This document shows positions 33,990-42,114 of a DNA stretch of 64,000 nucleotides, piece after piece. The notes beneath the pieces were generated by a model, which did no database searches, was not told the DNA's origin, and saw only the letters and a program-made list of their open reading frames with translations. Location: contig NZ_JARWPM010000198.1 of NCBI RefSeq assembly GCF_029869215.1, positions 29,580 to 93,579 on the forward strand. Direction: 5' to 3'. A program made the position numbers and the translations under genes. Each line of letters begins with the position of its first letter. Position 1 is the first letter of the stretch. This stretch comes from Nocardia carnea. GTDB lineage: Bacteria; Actinomycetota; Actinomycetes; Mycobacteriales; Mycobacteriaceae.

Positions 33990-35380
33990 CCGGAAATCCT
34001 ATCGGTGGCGAGAGCGGGCATTCCGAGCGCTACTCCGGTCGCTGGAGCGAAGAAGCTGGGCAGGTGGCAGCCGCCGCGGCAGGCGTCGGCGACTGCGCAA
34101 CCGGTGCAGGTTGGCCTGGTGGCGACCGCTGCGTGCACGGCGTCGGTCAAGGCGGGCCATGCTCCGGCGAGGGGTTCGGTGTGCAGGGAACCGAAGTAGA
34201 CGTTGGAGTGCGGACAGTTCCGCAATCGGCCGTCGTAGGAGACGCTGCCCCACACCATTCCCGATTCGCAGTGCCCGGATATCTGCGACAGCCGCAATCC
34301 GAGGGTTGGGTCGTCGGACCGTAACGGGGTGTCGGTATCGGAGGTGCACACCTTCTGCGCGCAGGGCCACGCCACCGTCATCCCGGGGCATTCGGTGGCA
34401 AGGAGGTGGTCGATGCGGGTGATCAGCGGCATGGTGACCGACACCGGAATGCCGTAGCGGTCGTCGTGGCGGCCGGTCGGGACGTAGCGCATGACGCCGA
34501 ACTCGCGCACCCCGAGCGCATGCACATCGCGGATGACGTCCAGCGCACCGTCGATGTTGCTTTTGACCAGTGTCATCTCCGCGACCACGGTGATGCCGGC
34601 GTCGATCAGCAGTCGCATCGCGTCGATCGCGCGGTCATAGGCGCGGGGATGGCCGGTCAGTTCGTTGTGGGTGTCGCGGTCGCCGTGGATCGAGACGAGG
34701 ACACAGCGCACGTTCGCTGCTGCCAGCCGCTTCGCCCGTTCGGCGGTGAGGAAGTGGCCGTTGGTGAACACCACCTGGTACAGGCCGCGGCGTCCACCGT
34801 GTTCGAAGATCTCCATCGCATCGGGGTGCAGCAGTGTCTCACCGCCGCTGTAGCGGATGACGAAACAGCCCCGGTCTGCGCATTCGTCGAGGATCGAGCA
34901 TGCCAGCTCGGTCGGAATATGCTTTTCCGGCAATGCTTTTACCGCGCGCCGGACCTCGGCGTCGCTCATGTCCGGGTCGATCTTCCACACGTTGTAGCAG
35001 AATCCGCACGCCCAGTTGCATACGGCGGTGAGCTCGATTTCCAGCCGCAGCGGGAAGTCCAGCTTCGTGTCGAACCGCTTGTCGACGCCCAGCAACGATC
35101 CGCGGCCGTCGTCCTGGACGGCTGCTGGCTGCGGGGAGGTCAGGGTGGCGACCAGGTCGGCGGCGTCGGCGGCGACGCGTGAGGGGGCGGCGTTGTAGCG
35201 CTGCGCGATATCGCCGATGACGGTGTCGTCATCGGCGCCGGAGAACATCAGGGACACCATCGATTCGGCGACCGCGTTGCGGAGTCGATGGAAGGTGCCG
35301 GTGTGTGGGTCGAACAGCAGGCCGAGGTCGGCACGGTATCTCAGCTGCTGGGTCAGGGCCCGGGACAGGGTGGCGGGCAT
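33986..35380 (-). CDS. Radical SAM/SPASM peptide-modifying enzyme with N-terminal RRE
   Basis: The 464-residue enzyme starts with a PqqD-like RiPP recognition element (~1-82; LGLLFDPHTGTFHRLRNAVA). A radical SAM core follows, with C121-x3-C125-x2-C128 in AVCNWACGFCYNVW and the SAM-binding FVIRYSGGETLLHPD. The C-terminal SPASM domain binds auxiliary clusters (CESGMVWGSVSYDGRLRNCP; CTGCAVADACRGGCH). Such enzymes make carbon-carbon, thioether or epimerised residues in ribosomal peptides. ATG 35380 has GAGGAG seven bases upstream. It is flanked by the GST-RRE gene and coupled to glyQS. Confidence 0.9.
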   Translation of the reverse strand: MPATLSRALTQQLRYRADLGLLFDPHTGTFHRLRNAVAESMVSLMFSGADDDTVIGDIAQRYNAAPSRVAADAADLVATLTSPQPAAVQDDGRGSLLGVDKRFDTKLDFPLRLEIELTAVCNWACGFCYNVWKIDPDMSDAEVRRAVKALPEKHIPTELACSILDECADRGCFVIRYSGGETLLHPDAMEIFEHGGRRGLYQVVFTNGHFLTAERAKRLAAANVRCVLVSIHGDRDTHNELTGHPRAYDRAIDAMRLLIDAGITVVAEMTLVKSNIDGALDVIRDVHALGVREFGVMRYVPTGRHDDRYGIPVSVTMPLITRIDHLLATECPGMTVAWPCAQKVCTSDTDTPLRSDDPTLGLRLSQISGHCESGMVWGSVSYDGRLRNCPHSNVYFGSLHTEPLAGAWPALTDAVHAAVATRPTCTGCAVADACRGGCHLPSFFAPATGVALGMPALATDRISG

Positions 35381-35404
35381 AGCGATGCTCCTCGCGTCGA
35401 GCGG

Positions 35405-36409
35405 TCAGGCGGGTGATAGCCGCGCGAACAACGTGGTGACGTCGTCGGCAACGCGCTCCGGCGGCACCTCATAGGTTTGGGCGAGCGTCTGCGTGATCTG
35501 CTCGAGGTCGAGACCCTGATAGGCCAGCTGTACTGCCTCCGCGGCGGTGGTGTTGACCAGTTGTTCGCAGCGGTCGCGTTGCCAGTCGTGCAGCAATTGC
35601 TTGCCCGGGTGATAGCGGTAGTGGCGCAGGATCCACTGCGGCGACCCGGTCGGGGCTTCGTCGATGGCCCGGTAGATCGCGCGGGCCTGGTCGATGTGGT
35701 CAGCGACCGACGGTCGTTCCAGCAGTCGACCCGCGTAGTCGCGCACGGTGGGGTCGTCGATGCCGATATGCCAGCCGCGGAGCTGCTGGAAGTAGGTCGA
35801 CACCATCACATCCGCGAGCCCGAAGTCTCCGACGAGGAACGGACCGCCCGAACGGCGCAACAATCCGGACACTACATCGCACAGCCACCGTGCCTGCTCC
35901 ACCGCGCCGGGCCCAGGAATGCCGGGGGCGGTACGGAGCGAGCGTGCGTAGGACGCGCCCTCGCGCAGGTACGGCAGGTCGTGACTCGCCCAGGCGGAGA
36001 TAGAGCGGACCAAGGCCCGTTGGCGTCGCGTGGTGCCCATGAGGCTGGGACCGGAGTCCGGTGCGATTTCATCGAGGTATTCGGCGATCGAGACCACATC
36101 TCCGGCAACGGCTCCGGTCTCGGTGTCGGCCAGAATCGGGACCCGAGGCAGCAGCGACATCGCGGAGTCCTCCAGAATGCCTTCGACATCGGCTTCCGCG
36201 AGTTCGTCGGCATCACACGCGCAGCCGATACCGGCCTCGCGTTCGTCGGTCCCGTCGCCGGCGAACAGCACCCCGTCCGGACTTTCCCGGATCGGCCAAT
36301 CCAGCTCCACGATCCTTTCGGCCACTGGAAGGCCCTTCTCGGCCACCGCGACTCGACCGCGCATCGACCATCCCGAAAAGTGGAGATCACCCACGTACAA
36401 GGTCAGCAT
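35405..36409 (-). CDS. Glutathione S-transferase fold fused to a C-terminal RRE
   Basis: Residues ~1-110 are a thioredoxin-like GST N-domain (MLTLYVGDLHFSGWSMRGRV; LLPRVPILADTETG; DVVSIAEYLDEIAP) with an unusual acidic insert containing CAC. Residues ~110-235 are the GST helical domain (LVGDFGLADVMVSTYFQQLR). The last ~80 residues (LVNTTAAEAVQLAYQGLDLE; QTYEVPPERVADDVTTLF) form a PqqD-like recognition element. This predicts a GST-type enzyme that docks on a leader peptide, perhaps isomerising or adding a thiol. ATG 36409 has AAGGGG eight bases upstream; ATG 36475 is an alternative, one base after the precursor stop. Confidence 0.85.
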   Translation of the reverse strand: MLTLYVGDLHFSGWSMRGRVAVAEKGLPVAERIVELDWPIRESPDGVLFAGDGTDEREAGIGCACDADELAEADVEGILEDSAMSLLPRVPILADTETGAVAGDVVSIAEYLDEIAPDSGPSLMGTTRRQRALVRSISAWASHDLPYLREGASYARSLRTAPGIPGPGAVEQARWLCDVVSGLLRRSGGPFLVGDFGLADVMVSTYFQQLRGWHIGIDDPTVRDYAGRLLERPSVADHIDQARAIYRAIDEAPTGSPQWILRHYRYHPGKQLLHDWQRDRCEQLVNTTAAEAVQLAYQGLDLEQITQTLAQTYEVPPERVADDVTTLFARLSPA

Positions 36410-36440
36410 TCGACCACCCCTTGTTGTTGCCGCCGGTCCC

Positions 36441-36468
36441 TGGCCGACCACACCGCGGCCGACCAGGG
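36441..36468 (-). promoter_or_regulatory. Weak hairpin between precursor and enzyme genes
   Basis: CCCTGG (36438-36443) can pair with CCAGGG (36463-36468), or GGCCG with CGGCC inside, in the gap between the precursor stop and the preferred GST start. A direct repeat GGCCGACCA (36442-36450 and 36457-36465) is in the same place. Such hairpins often raise precursor relative to enzymes in RiPP operons. The stem is short, so this is tentative. Confidence 0.3.
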
Positions 36469-36476
36469 TTGTCATC

Positions 36477-36569
36477 TCAGTCGCACTGGCGGCTGATCAT
36501 CGATTTCGTCTCCACCTTGGGGGCTTCGTACTCCCCACGCTCGGCCGTGGTGGTGGCGTGCTCCGACAT
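36477..36569 (-). CDS. Candidate RiPP precursor peptide, 30 residues
   Basis: This small frame starts MSEHATTTAER, carries YEAPKV at residues 14-19 and ends SMISRQCD. A GGAAGGGA ribosome binding site lies seven bases before the ATG. It is the first gene before the GST-RRE and radical SAM/SPASM genes. The Tyr-x2-Pro-x-Val pattern resembles the leader motif that RREs bind in lasso-peptide systems, and the Cys next to the C-terminus is a natural modification site. The core would be short (about 7-12 residues). Identification rests on position, start signal and motif, not homology. Confidence 0.7.
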   Translation of the reverse strand: MSEHATTTAERGEYEAPKVETKSMISRQCD

Positions 36570-36664
36570 GACTTTTCCCTTCCGTCGGTCTCCTGGACGG
36601 TGGCTGGAGTGCACGAATCCTGCTACTTCCGAACAGATTTTCGATCAGCCACGATTCGAGTGTC

Positions 36665-36809
36665 TGTCCACTGCGCTGTATGTGCTATCCCTGCTGCATC
36701 CCGAGTTTCTGGACACCCTGGACTGGAGTGGACATTTTCTGGACACAGGTAGTACGGCCGCTCGGGAAACCCGATGTCGCATTCGCCTTCGCTGGACATA
36801 AGGTGGACA
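36665..36809. promoter_or_regulatory. Array of TGGACA hexamers in the divergent promoter region
   Basis: TGGACA occurs at 36710, 36729, 36740, 36793 and 36804 on plus, with one inverted copy (TGTCCA) at 36665. Two pairs (36729/36740 and 36793/36804) are 11 bp apart, one helical turn. The longer word TTTCTGGACAC recurs exactly 30 bp apart (36706 and 36736). The array lies between the divergent RiPP operon and the HTH gene at 36811. A regulator, perhaps that HTH protein, may bind cooperatively. Confidence 0.6.
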
Positions 36810-36810
36810 G

Positions 36811-38031
36811 ATGCTGGCGCCGCCCTCTATCGACCAGGTGAAGGACAGCTTGAGACGGGTGCGCCGCGGACTCGGATTGGCGCGGCCCACAGCACTGCTC
36901 ACCATCATCGACGAACCTGTGCAGGCATATCTGTGCCGCGACTCCGACACCGAGCCTGGCTCTGCCGAACACATCGAACATCTCGCCGCAATCCTGCGTC
37001 AGGCGATCGGTCAGCTCACCGAGAGCGAGCGGGTCTACGCCGAAGTGGATTTCAACGTTCGACCTGACCACAGTTACCCGACGCTCACCGACAGGCAAGA
37101 GTCCCTGGCCCAGCACCTCAAGTGCGCGGTCAAGACCGTGCGCCGCCGTTCCGACCAAGCCCTCGACACCCTGGCTTATCTCCTGGTAACGATCTCGTCG
37201 GCTCCTGACGGGGCACAGACGCAGGCCATCGACCGCAGCCCGAGCCACCACGGCCGGGCCAGCAAACAGGATCCCTACGATGCTGTGCGCCGGTTCTGGG
37301 GCCTGCGTCCTAGCGGTGGCGTCGACATTGTCTGCTCCGAAATCCCCGTGGACGAACGTCCAGAGTATGCGTCACCACAGGATCGGAACTACCTGCGGTA
37401 TGCCAAGTTCGCTGACTTGGACACATTGATCTTCGTCCGCACCCAACTGGCGCAACTCGCTCCCACCGCGGTTGTGCGCGACTTCGCGCCCTCGGAGTAC
37501 TTCGATACCCAGGTCGAGGTTCTCGTGGTGATCGGCGGCCCACCGTGGAACGCCAAATACCGGGAGTTCCTCCCTCAGTTACCCTTCTACTTTGATGCGA
37601 ATCCGCTCGGTGAGGACGACCCGCTCGTCGTACCCGAACTGGACAACCTCTGTATGGCTCCACGGTGGACACCCGGTGGCGAGCTGATCGAAGACCTCGC
37701 CGTGCTCACCCGGCTCACCGTGCAGGGAACCACCGCGCTACTGCTGGGCGGGTGCCTCACCCTCGGGGTCCTCGGCGCGGCCCGCGCACTACTCGATCCA
37801 CGACGAGGACCCACCAATGTCGAATACCTCTCCGACCACGTCGGTCAGGATGACTTCGTCGTGGTCACCGAAGCCCGTCGCGTCGGCGGCATCACCGACG
37901 TCGCCGACCTCACCGTCATGGAGCCCCTGCTGCTCATGTCCCGCCCCCACGGCGCGAACTGGGGAGTCGTGATCGACAACACCAAACGCTTCACCTGCCA
38001 TCACCGCTGCTCCCCCGGGCAAACGGCGTGA
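36811..38031 (+). CDS. HTH protein with a large unknown C-terminal domain
   Basis: The 406-residue protein has an N-terminal helical region and a probable HTH near residues 90-125 (TDRQESLAQHLKCAVKTVRR). The C-terminal ~230 residues form an unrecognised alpha/beta domain with VEVLVVIGGPPWNAKYREFL, TVQGTTALLLGGCLTLGVLG and VVVTEARRVGGITDVADLTV. That part resembles a Rossmann-type ligand or nucleotide sensor, but the family is not known to me. AAGGTGG lies five bases before the ATG. TAAGGT (36799-36804) could be a -10. Its stop overlaps the GT25 start, so the two are coupled. Confidence 0.65.
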   Translation: MLAPPSIDQVKDSLRRVRRGLGLARPTALLTIIDEPVQAYLCRDSDTEPGSAEHIEHLAAILRQAIGQLTESERVYAEVDFNVRPDHSYPTLTDRQESLAQHLKCAVKTVRRRSDQALDTLAYLLVTISSAPDGAQTQAIDRSPSHHGRASKQDPYDAVRRFWGLRPSGGVDIVCSEIPVDERPEYASPQDRNYLRYAKFADLDTLIFVRTQLAQLAPTAVVRDFAPSEYFDTQVEVLVVIGGPPWNAKYREFLPQLPFYFDANPLGEDDPLVVPELDNLCMAPRWTPGGELIEDLAVLTRLTVQGTTALLLGGCLTLGVLGAARALLDPRRGPTNVEYLSDHVGQDDFVVVTEARRVGGITDVADLTVMEPLLLMSRPHGANWGVVIDNTKRFTCHHRCSPGQTA

Positions 38032-38762
38032 CGAATCTGGACGACATCGCCACCTATGTCGTGAATCTGCCACGGCGGAAAGACCGCCGAGCATGGATCA
38101 GCGCCCGGCTACCTTCGGCAATGACGGTCACCTACACCTCGGACCTCGACGTGGTCATCGACGGCCGGCAACTCGCCACCAGCGACCTCCAGGCGCTTGG
38201 AATCAAGCTGTTCGACTGGCAAATCGACTCCGACAACCCGTGGTGGAATCGACCGCTCAAATACGGCGAAATAGGCTGCACTCTCGCTCATCTCGCATGC
38301 TGGAACCACGCCGAGAAGCACAGCGCAGCCCCGTACACTCTGATCCTCGAAGACGACGCGACCCTCCCACCGGAATTCGCACCACGCCTTCTCCAGACCC
38401 TGAACCTGATCGACGAAGTCGATATCGCATTCGACATGCTGTACCTCGGGCGCGACCTGCTCCGGCCGGACACCCCTACGCCGGTTCCCGGGATCGTCCA
38501 CCCCGGCTACAGCCACTGCAGCTACGCCTATCTGCTCACTCGCAGTGGCCTGCGTACCGCACTGTCCACCGAACTCACCGAGGCCATCGTGCCGGTCGAC
38601 GAGTTCCTTCCCGCCCTCTACACACCACATCCACGACCCGATGTGCGGGCACGGTTCGCACCGCGACTCACCGCGCTAGCGTTCGATCCGCCGCTGGTCA
38701 CACAACGACCGAAGGACGACGCCGGCAGCGACACCGAGAATTCCGACTTCATTCGGTGGTGA
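38028..38762 (+). CDS. GT25-family glycosyltransferase
   Basis: The 244-residue protein fits the LPS/collagen galactosyltransferase family 25: TYVVNLPRRKDRRAWI, LKYGEIGCTLAHLACWNHAE, TLILEDDATLPPEF with the metal-binding EDD, and DMLYLGRDLL. GTG 38028 overlaps the stop of the HTH gene (GTGA). A small soluble GT25 in a Gram-positive accessory region probably modifies a metabolite, peptide or surface glycan; the acceptor cannot be told. Confidence 0.8.
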   Translation: MTNLDDIATYVVNLPRRKDRRAWISARLPSAMTVTYTSDLDVVIDGRQLATSDLQALGIKLFDWQIDSDNPWWNRPLKYGEIGCTLAHLACWNHAEKHSAAPYTLILEDDATLPPEFAPRLLQTLNLIDEVDIAFDMLYLGRDLLRPDTPTPVPGIVHPGYSHCSYAYLLTRSGLRTALSTELTEAIVPVDEFLPALYTPHPRPDVRARFAPRLTALAFDPPLVTQRPKDDAGSDTENSDFIRW

Positions 38763-38775
38763 TGCGCGGCTTCGA

Positions 38776-39438
38776 TCACCGCATCGGTCGCGGTGCCGTC
38801 CAGTGTTCGATCAGCGCCGAAAGACGTTTACCGGGCCACTCGCCGATCGGCGTGTGAACATTGACGCCGGTGACGACGTGCTCACTCGGCACGTTCTTGG
38901 TCACGACCGCGCCGGCCGCGACGTAGCTGCGAGGCCCGATCCGGACGCCGCCGACCACTCGTGCACCAAACCCGACCACCGAATCCGCCTCGACCACGGG
39001 CGGTTCTTCATCCACTCCCCACCAACCCAGATGCGGACTCGTGTACTCGTGGACCAGCTCGCCCATCACGGTCGCGCGGTCACCGATCACCGTCGCATCG
39101 CAAACGAACCCAGCGACACACGCGTCCGCGCCGATCGTGACGCGATCACAGATGTAGGCGCCGTGGACGACCCGGGTCCGGTCGCCGATCACACACCCGT
39201 ACCCGATCCGTGCCCGGTCTTCTACCACGCACTCCATGCCAAGAGCTGTGCCTTCCTGGATGATGACCTGGTTGAACAGCAGACTCCGATCTCCGATCAC
39301 GACAGGAGTACCCGCCGACCATCGCCCACGTTGAGCTTCCCGCAGACGCGTTTCCTTCGGGCATCCCAGAACGCAGTGCTCGCCGATGATCACATCATCA
39401 CCGAGCCGAATCGGCCCGTGCAGGTCCCTGGGAGTCAC
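38776..39438 (-). CDS. Hexapeptide-repeat acyltransferase
   Basis: This 220-residue left-handed beta-helix protein has repeats IRLGDDVIIGEHCVLG, ARIGYGCVIGDRTRVV and VTIGADACVAGFVCDAT. A loop LVHEYTSPHLGWWGVDEEPP holds the likely catalytic His, and VVGGVRIGPRSYVAAGAVVT is near the end. It probably O- or N-acetylates a sugar or amino acid hydroxyl/amine. Last gene of a four-gene coupled minus-strand set; ATG 39438 overlaps the hydrolase stop (ATGA). Confidence 0.85.
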   Translation of the reverse strand: MTPRDLHGPIRLGDDVIIGEHCVLGCPKETRLREAQRGRWSAGTPVVIGDRSLLFNQVIIQEGTALGMECVVEDRARIGYGCVIGDRTRVVHGAYICDRVTIGADACVAGFVCDATVIGDRATVMGELVHEYTSPHLGWWGVDEEPPVVEADSVVGFGARVVGGVRIGPRSYVAAGAVVTKNVPSEHVVTGVNVHTPIGEWPGKRLSALIEHWTAPRPMR

Positions 39439-40229
39439 GAGGCGGGCGCGACCTGGCCGACCAGCCAGTCAACCGTCTCCGAGATCGCCTGATCTTCGCG
39501 CTCCCGCGAGTCGAAGCCGTGATCCGAACCAGCGATGGTACGCAGCGCCGTATTCGGCCTCGACATCGCGGCCCGAGCGGAAATCTCGTAGGAGACCGCG
39601 GTGTCACGGTCTCCATGGACGATCAGCGACGGCACGGTGCTGTCGAGGAATCGTGCCAGTGGGTCGTAGTGGGCGAACTCGCTGAACAACACGCGGCCGA
39701 GTTCGAATTCCCCGTCGACCACCAGGACTCCGGTGTCGTGCAATAGTTTGCGCTGCGACGCGCCGAAGTTCTCTTCACCCCACGCCAAATCCGGCTCCAG
39801 GAACGTATGCCGCAGGTCGAGGACAGGATTCCACAGCACCAACCGATCAAGCCCATCAGCAAGCCACGGCAGCGACAGCACCGTGGACACGGCCCCGAAA
39901 CTAGCCGCCACAATCGAAAACCGGCCCGGAAACCGCCCCTGGAGGAACTGCACCGCAGCCTCCAGATCCAGGCACTCGCCAGCAATGGTCACTCCGCGTT
40001 GCGTCCCACCGCTGTTTCCATGCCCCCGGAACGAGAACCGCACGACATCAAATCCCACAGCGGTCAGTCGCTCGGCCAAGCGGACGAACATCCCACCGCC
40101 CTCGTCCATATCCACAGTGATCCCGTGCACCAGCAGCACGACCCCCTTGGCCGGAACGGATGCCATATGGACCGCTGCGTCGAGCCGCACACCGTCCACT
40201 GATCCCAATGTGACGCTCTCAACCGGCAA
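39435..40229 (-). CDS. Alpha/beta hydrolase
   Basis: The 264-residue protein has the alpha/beta hydrolase order: oxyanion LLVHGITVDMDEGGG, FSFRGHGNSGG, the nucleophile elbow IVAASFGAVSTV (Ser in A-x-S-F-G), Asp in VHGDRDTAVS and His in GSDHGFDS. It is likely an esterase, amidase or thioesterase for a tailoring step. It lies 12 bases downstream of the 2OG oxygenase gene and overlaps the acyltransferase start by four bases. Confidence 0.85.
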   Translation of the reverse strand: MPVESVTLGSVDGVRLDAAVHMASVPAKGVVLLVHGITVDMDEGGGMFVRLAERLTAVGFDVVRFSFRGHGNSGGTQRGVTIAGECLDLEAAVQFLQGRFPGRFSIVAASFGAVSTVLSLPWLADGLDRLVLWNPVLDLRHTFLEPDLAWGEENFGASQRKLLHDTGVLVVDGEFELGRVLFSEFAHYDPLARFLDSTVPSLIVHGDRDTAVSYEISARAAMSRPNTALRTIAGSDHGFDSREREDQAISETVDWLVGQVAPAS

Positions 40230-40241
40230 GGTTTCCTCCGC

Positions 40242-40991
40242 TCAATCCCCAGGCTCGGACCACAGTGCGTCCATCGTCTCGTGCGATACGGGCCGCGACA
40301 ATTCATCCTCCGCCGCGAACGCCATGTTCACAATCGTGCGGCGGCCCCGCCGAATCGGGTGCACCCGATGCAGCGTCGTACTCGCCCGCATGAGATACAC
40401 CTGTCCCGGACCGGCCTCCAGCCGGTGGATCGCGCGATCACGAAGTACCTGCTCGATGCCCGGCTGCTGCTTATCCCACACCGTGCCCGGGACACACTCG
40501 ACGAATCCGCCGTCAACGGTGTCCGGGCATTCGGCCACCCACACCAGCGCGAAACTGTAATCGTCCCAATGCCATCCATGCGTGTCACCCACCCGGTCCA
40601 GCTGGGTAACCACGAACTGTTCGGGCTCATACGGGCATGAATACACAGCTTGACCGGCCACGGCAGCCACAACCTCGGCGACCTCGGGTGATGCATACGT
40701 CTCCCGGATCACAACTCCGCTCTCCGCGATCTGCGCCCGCCTCACGTTCCTCATCCGGCGAGGCGTGAAACCTGTCTCGGCGAAAGCCAAGTCCCGACGG
40801 ACGCCCAACTGCTCCGCCAACCAGATGGCCTCAGCCGCAATCGCATACCGAACTGACGCGGGAAAGAGCCAGGACACCACCGCGGCACCGTGCCGCTCCA
40901 GGTCGTCATGCGCGGCGGCGATCCGCTGCGCATGTTCGACTTCGTACCTCGTGTTCACACCACCGGTCATAGCGGACCGCGCTGCGCTCAC
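40242..40991 (-). CDS. 2-oxoglutarate/Fe(II)-dependent oxygenase-like protein
   Basis: The 249-residue protein carries the His-x-Asp iron site in THGWHWDDYSFALVW, a distal His in STTLHRVHPI and a 2OG-anchoring Arg in RRGRRTIVNMAF. The beta-barrel wording fits hydroxylases of the HalD/ArpA-like kind. It may hydroxylate an amino acid or peptide side chain. GTG 40991 is chosen since it overlaps the kinase stop (GTGA), in line with its neighbours; ATG 40970 is an alternative. Confidence 0.8.
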   Translation of the reverse strand: MSAARSAMTGGVNTRYEVEHAQRIAAAHDDLERHGAAVVSWLFPASVRYAIAAEAIWLAEQLGVRRDLAFAETGFTPRRMRNVRRAQIAESGVVIRETYASPEVAEVVAAVAGQAVYSCPYEPEQFVVTQLDRVGDTHGWHWDDYSFALVWVAECPDTVDGGFVECVPGTVWDKQQPGIEQVLRDRAIHRLEAGPGQVYLMRASTTLHRVHPIRRGRRTIVNMAFAAEDELSRPVSHETMDALWSEPGD

Positions 40992-41926
40992 TTCCACCCG
41001 ACCCGCCGCTGCAACCACGCAACCGTTGCGCGACCTGACTCGGCGCGGTGCCGACGCAGAGCCACCGACTGCGACCCTCCAGGCCGACGGCTCTCTCGGA
41101 TCCAGTACCCCGCCAGCGCGCACACCAGCGCAGAGATCGCATCAGGATCGACGCCCCGGGTGAGGGCGTGCGAGCCCAGGATCGGTTCGGGATCGACCCC
41201 ATGCAGGGCGAAGGCGGTCGCCAGGAACACCAGATCCACCCACGCCGCACCCACGGATGGCCAGGACCAGTCCACGATCATCACCGTGCCATCGGGGCGC
41301 ACCAGCATGTTGTCGGCGCGAAGATCGGTATGCAGCAACGTCTGCCCGACCGTGGCACGCTCCCACCCGGATTCGAGAACAGCGAGCCGATCCACGTTCC
41401 GGGCCGACCACTCGTCCAAGTTACCGGCCAGCTCGCCGCCGGCCAGCTTCCGCCAACCTGATAAGTCCGATCCGAGATCATCGGCCAGGGTCGGTACGTC
41501 CGGTAGTGGGTTCGGTGTCAGCATCCGTGCCATGTCCTCGACCACGGCGAGCACCGCCGCCAATTCCGTAGGCTGGTCGAAACGGGGATGGCGACCGGTG
41601 ACGTCGTCGAATACCAGGACTCGCCACCCGTCGATTTCCAGCATGAACCTCACCGCTGGTGCCGGGATCTCTGCTGGGAGCTGAGTCGCGGTGTCGCCTT
41701 CGATCCGGTACCGGTGGGCGAAACGGTCTCTGATGGGGATTGCTTTGGCAAACACCGTGCGACCGTCCACCATCGCTAGCCGGGATGCCATTCCGCGGCT
41801 GAATCCGCCCGGTTGGGTCGATCCCGAACGCACTCCCGCGCCCAAGCGACTCTCGATCTCGCCTCGCACCGAGATGGGCAGCTCGCTCCACGCGATCCGG
41901 GACACCGGGATTTCGATCTCGGTCAT
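40988..41926 (-). CDS. APH-type phosphotransferase
   Basis: The 312-residue protein has the aminoglycoside/choline-kinase fold. A Lys in TVFAKAIPI, the Brenner motif LLHTDLRADNMLV (His-x-Asp-x4-Asn) and the IVDWSWPS metal site are present. First gene of the four-gene set. It could phosphorylate a small molecule for self-protection or as a biosynthetic step; substrate cannot be read from sequence. Confidence 0.85.
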   Translation of the reverse strand: MTEIEIPVSRIAWSELPISVRGEIESRLGAGVRSGSTQPGGFSRGMASRLAMVDGRTVFAKAIPIRDRFAHRYRIEGDTATQLPAEIPAPAVRFMLEIDGWRVLVFDDVTGRHPRFDQPTELAAVLAVVEDMARMLTPNPLPDVPTLADDLGSDLSGWRKLAGGELAGNLDEWSARNVDRLAVLESGWERATVGQTLLHTDLRADNMLVRPDGTVMIVDWSWPSVGAAWVDLVFLATAFALHGVDPEPILGSHALTRGVDPDAISALVCALAGYWIRESRRPGGSQSVALRRHRAESGRATVAWLQRRVGWK

Positions 41927-42114
41927 CGGACAATAGTGCCGCGCGAACAGCGGCCTTCACCAGCTAATTTCCCGCTCGGCAGCCCGTCCGGGATGATCGT
42001 CGTCCCGGGCGATAGCGGGTCATAGTAGCCCTGACCGAGTAGGAGGCCGTCATGGTCGTAAGCGACGGTACCGAATCTGGAGGTGCCCACCGAGGTCAGC
42101 CAACAGGCGGCCGA

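Noticed and set aside
36477..36569. Lasso peptide interpretation of the precursor
   Set aside because: No B2 protease or C macrolactam synthetase gene is adjacent; only the leader motif is lasso-like.
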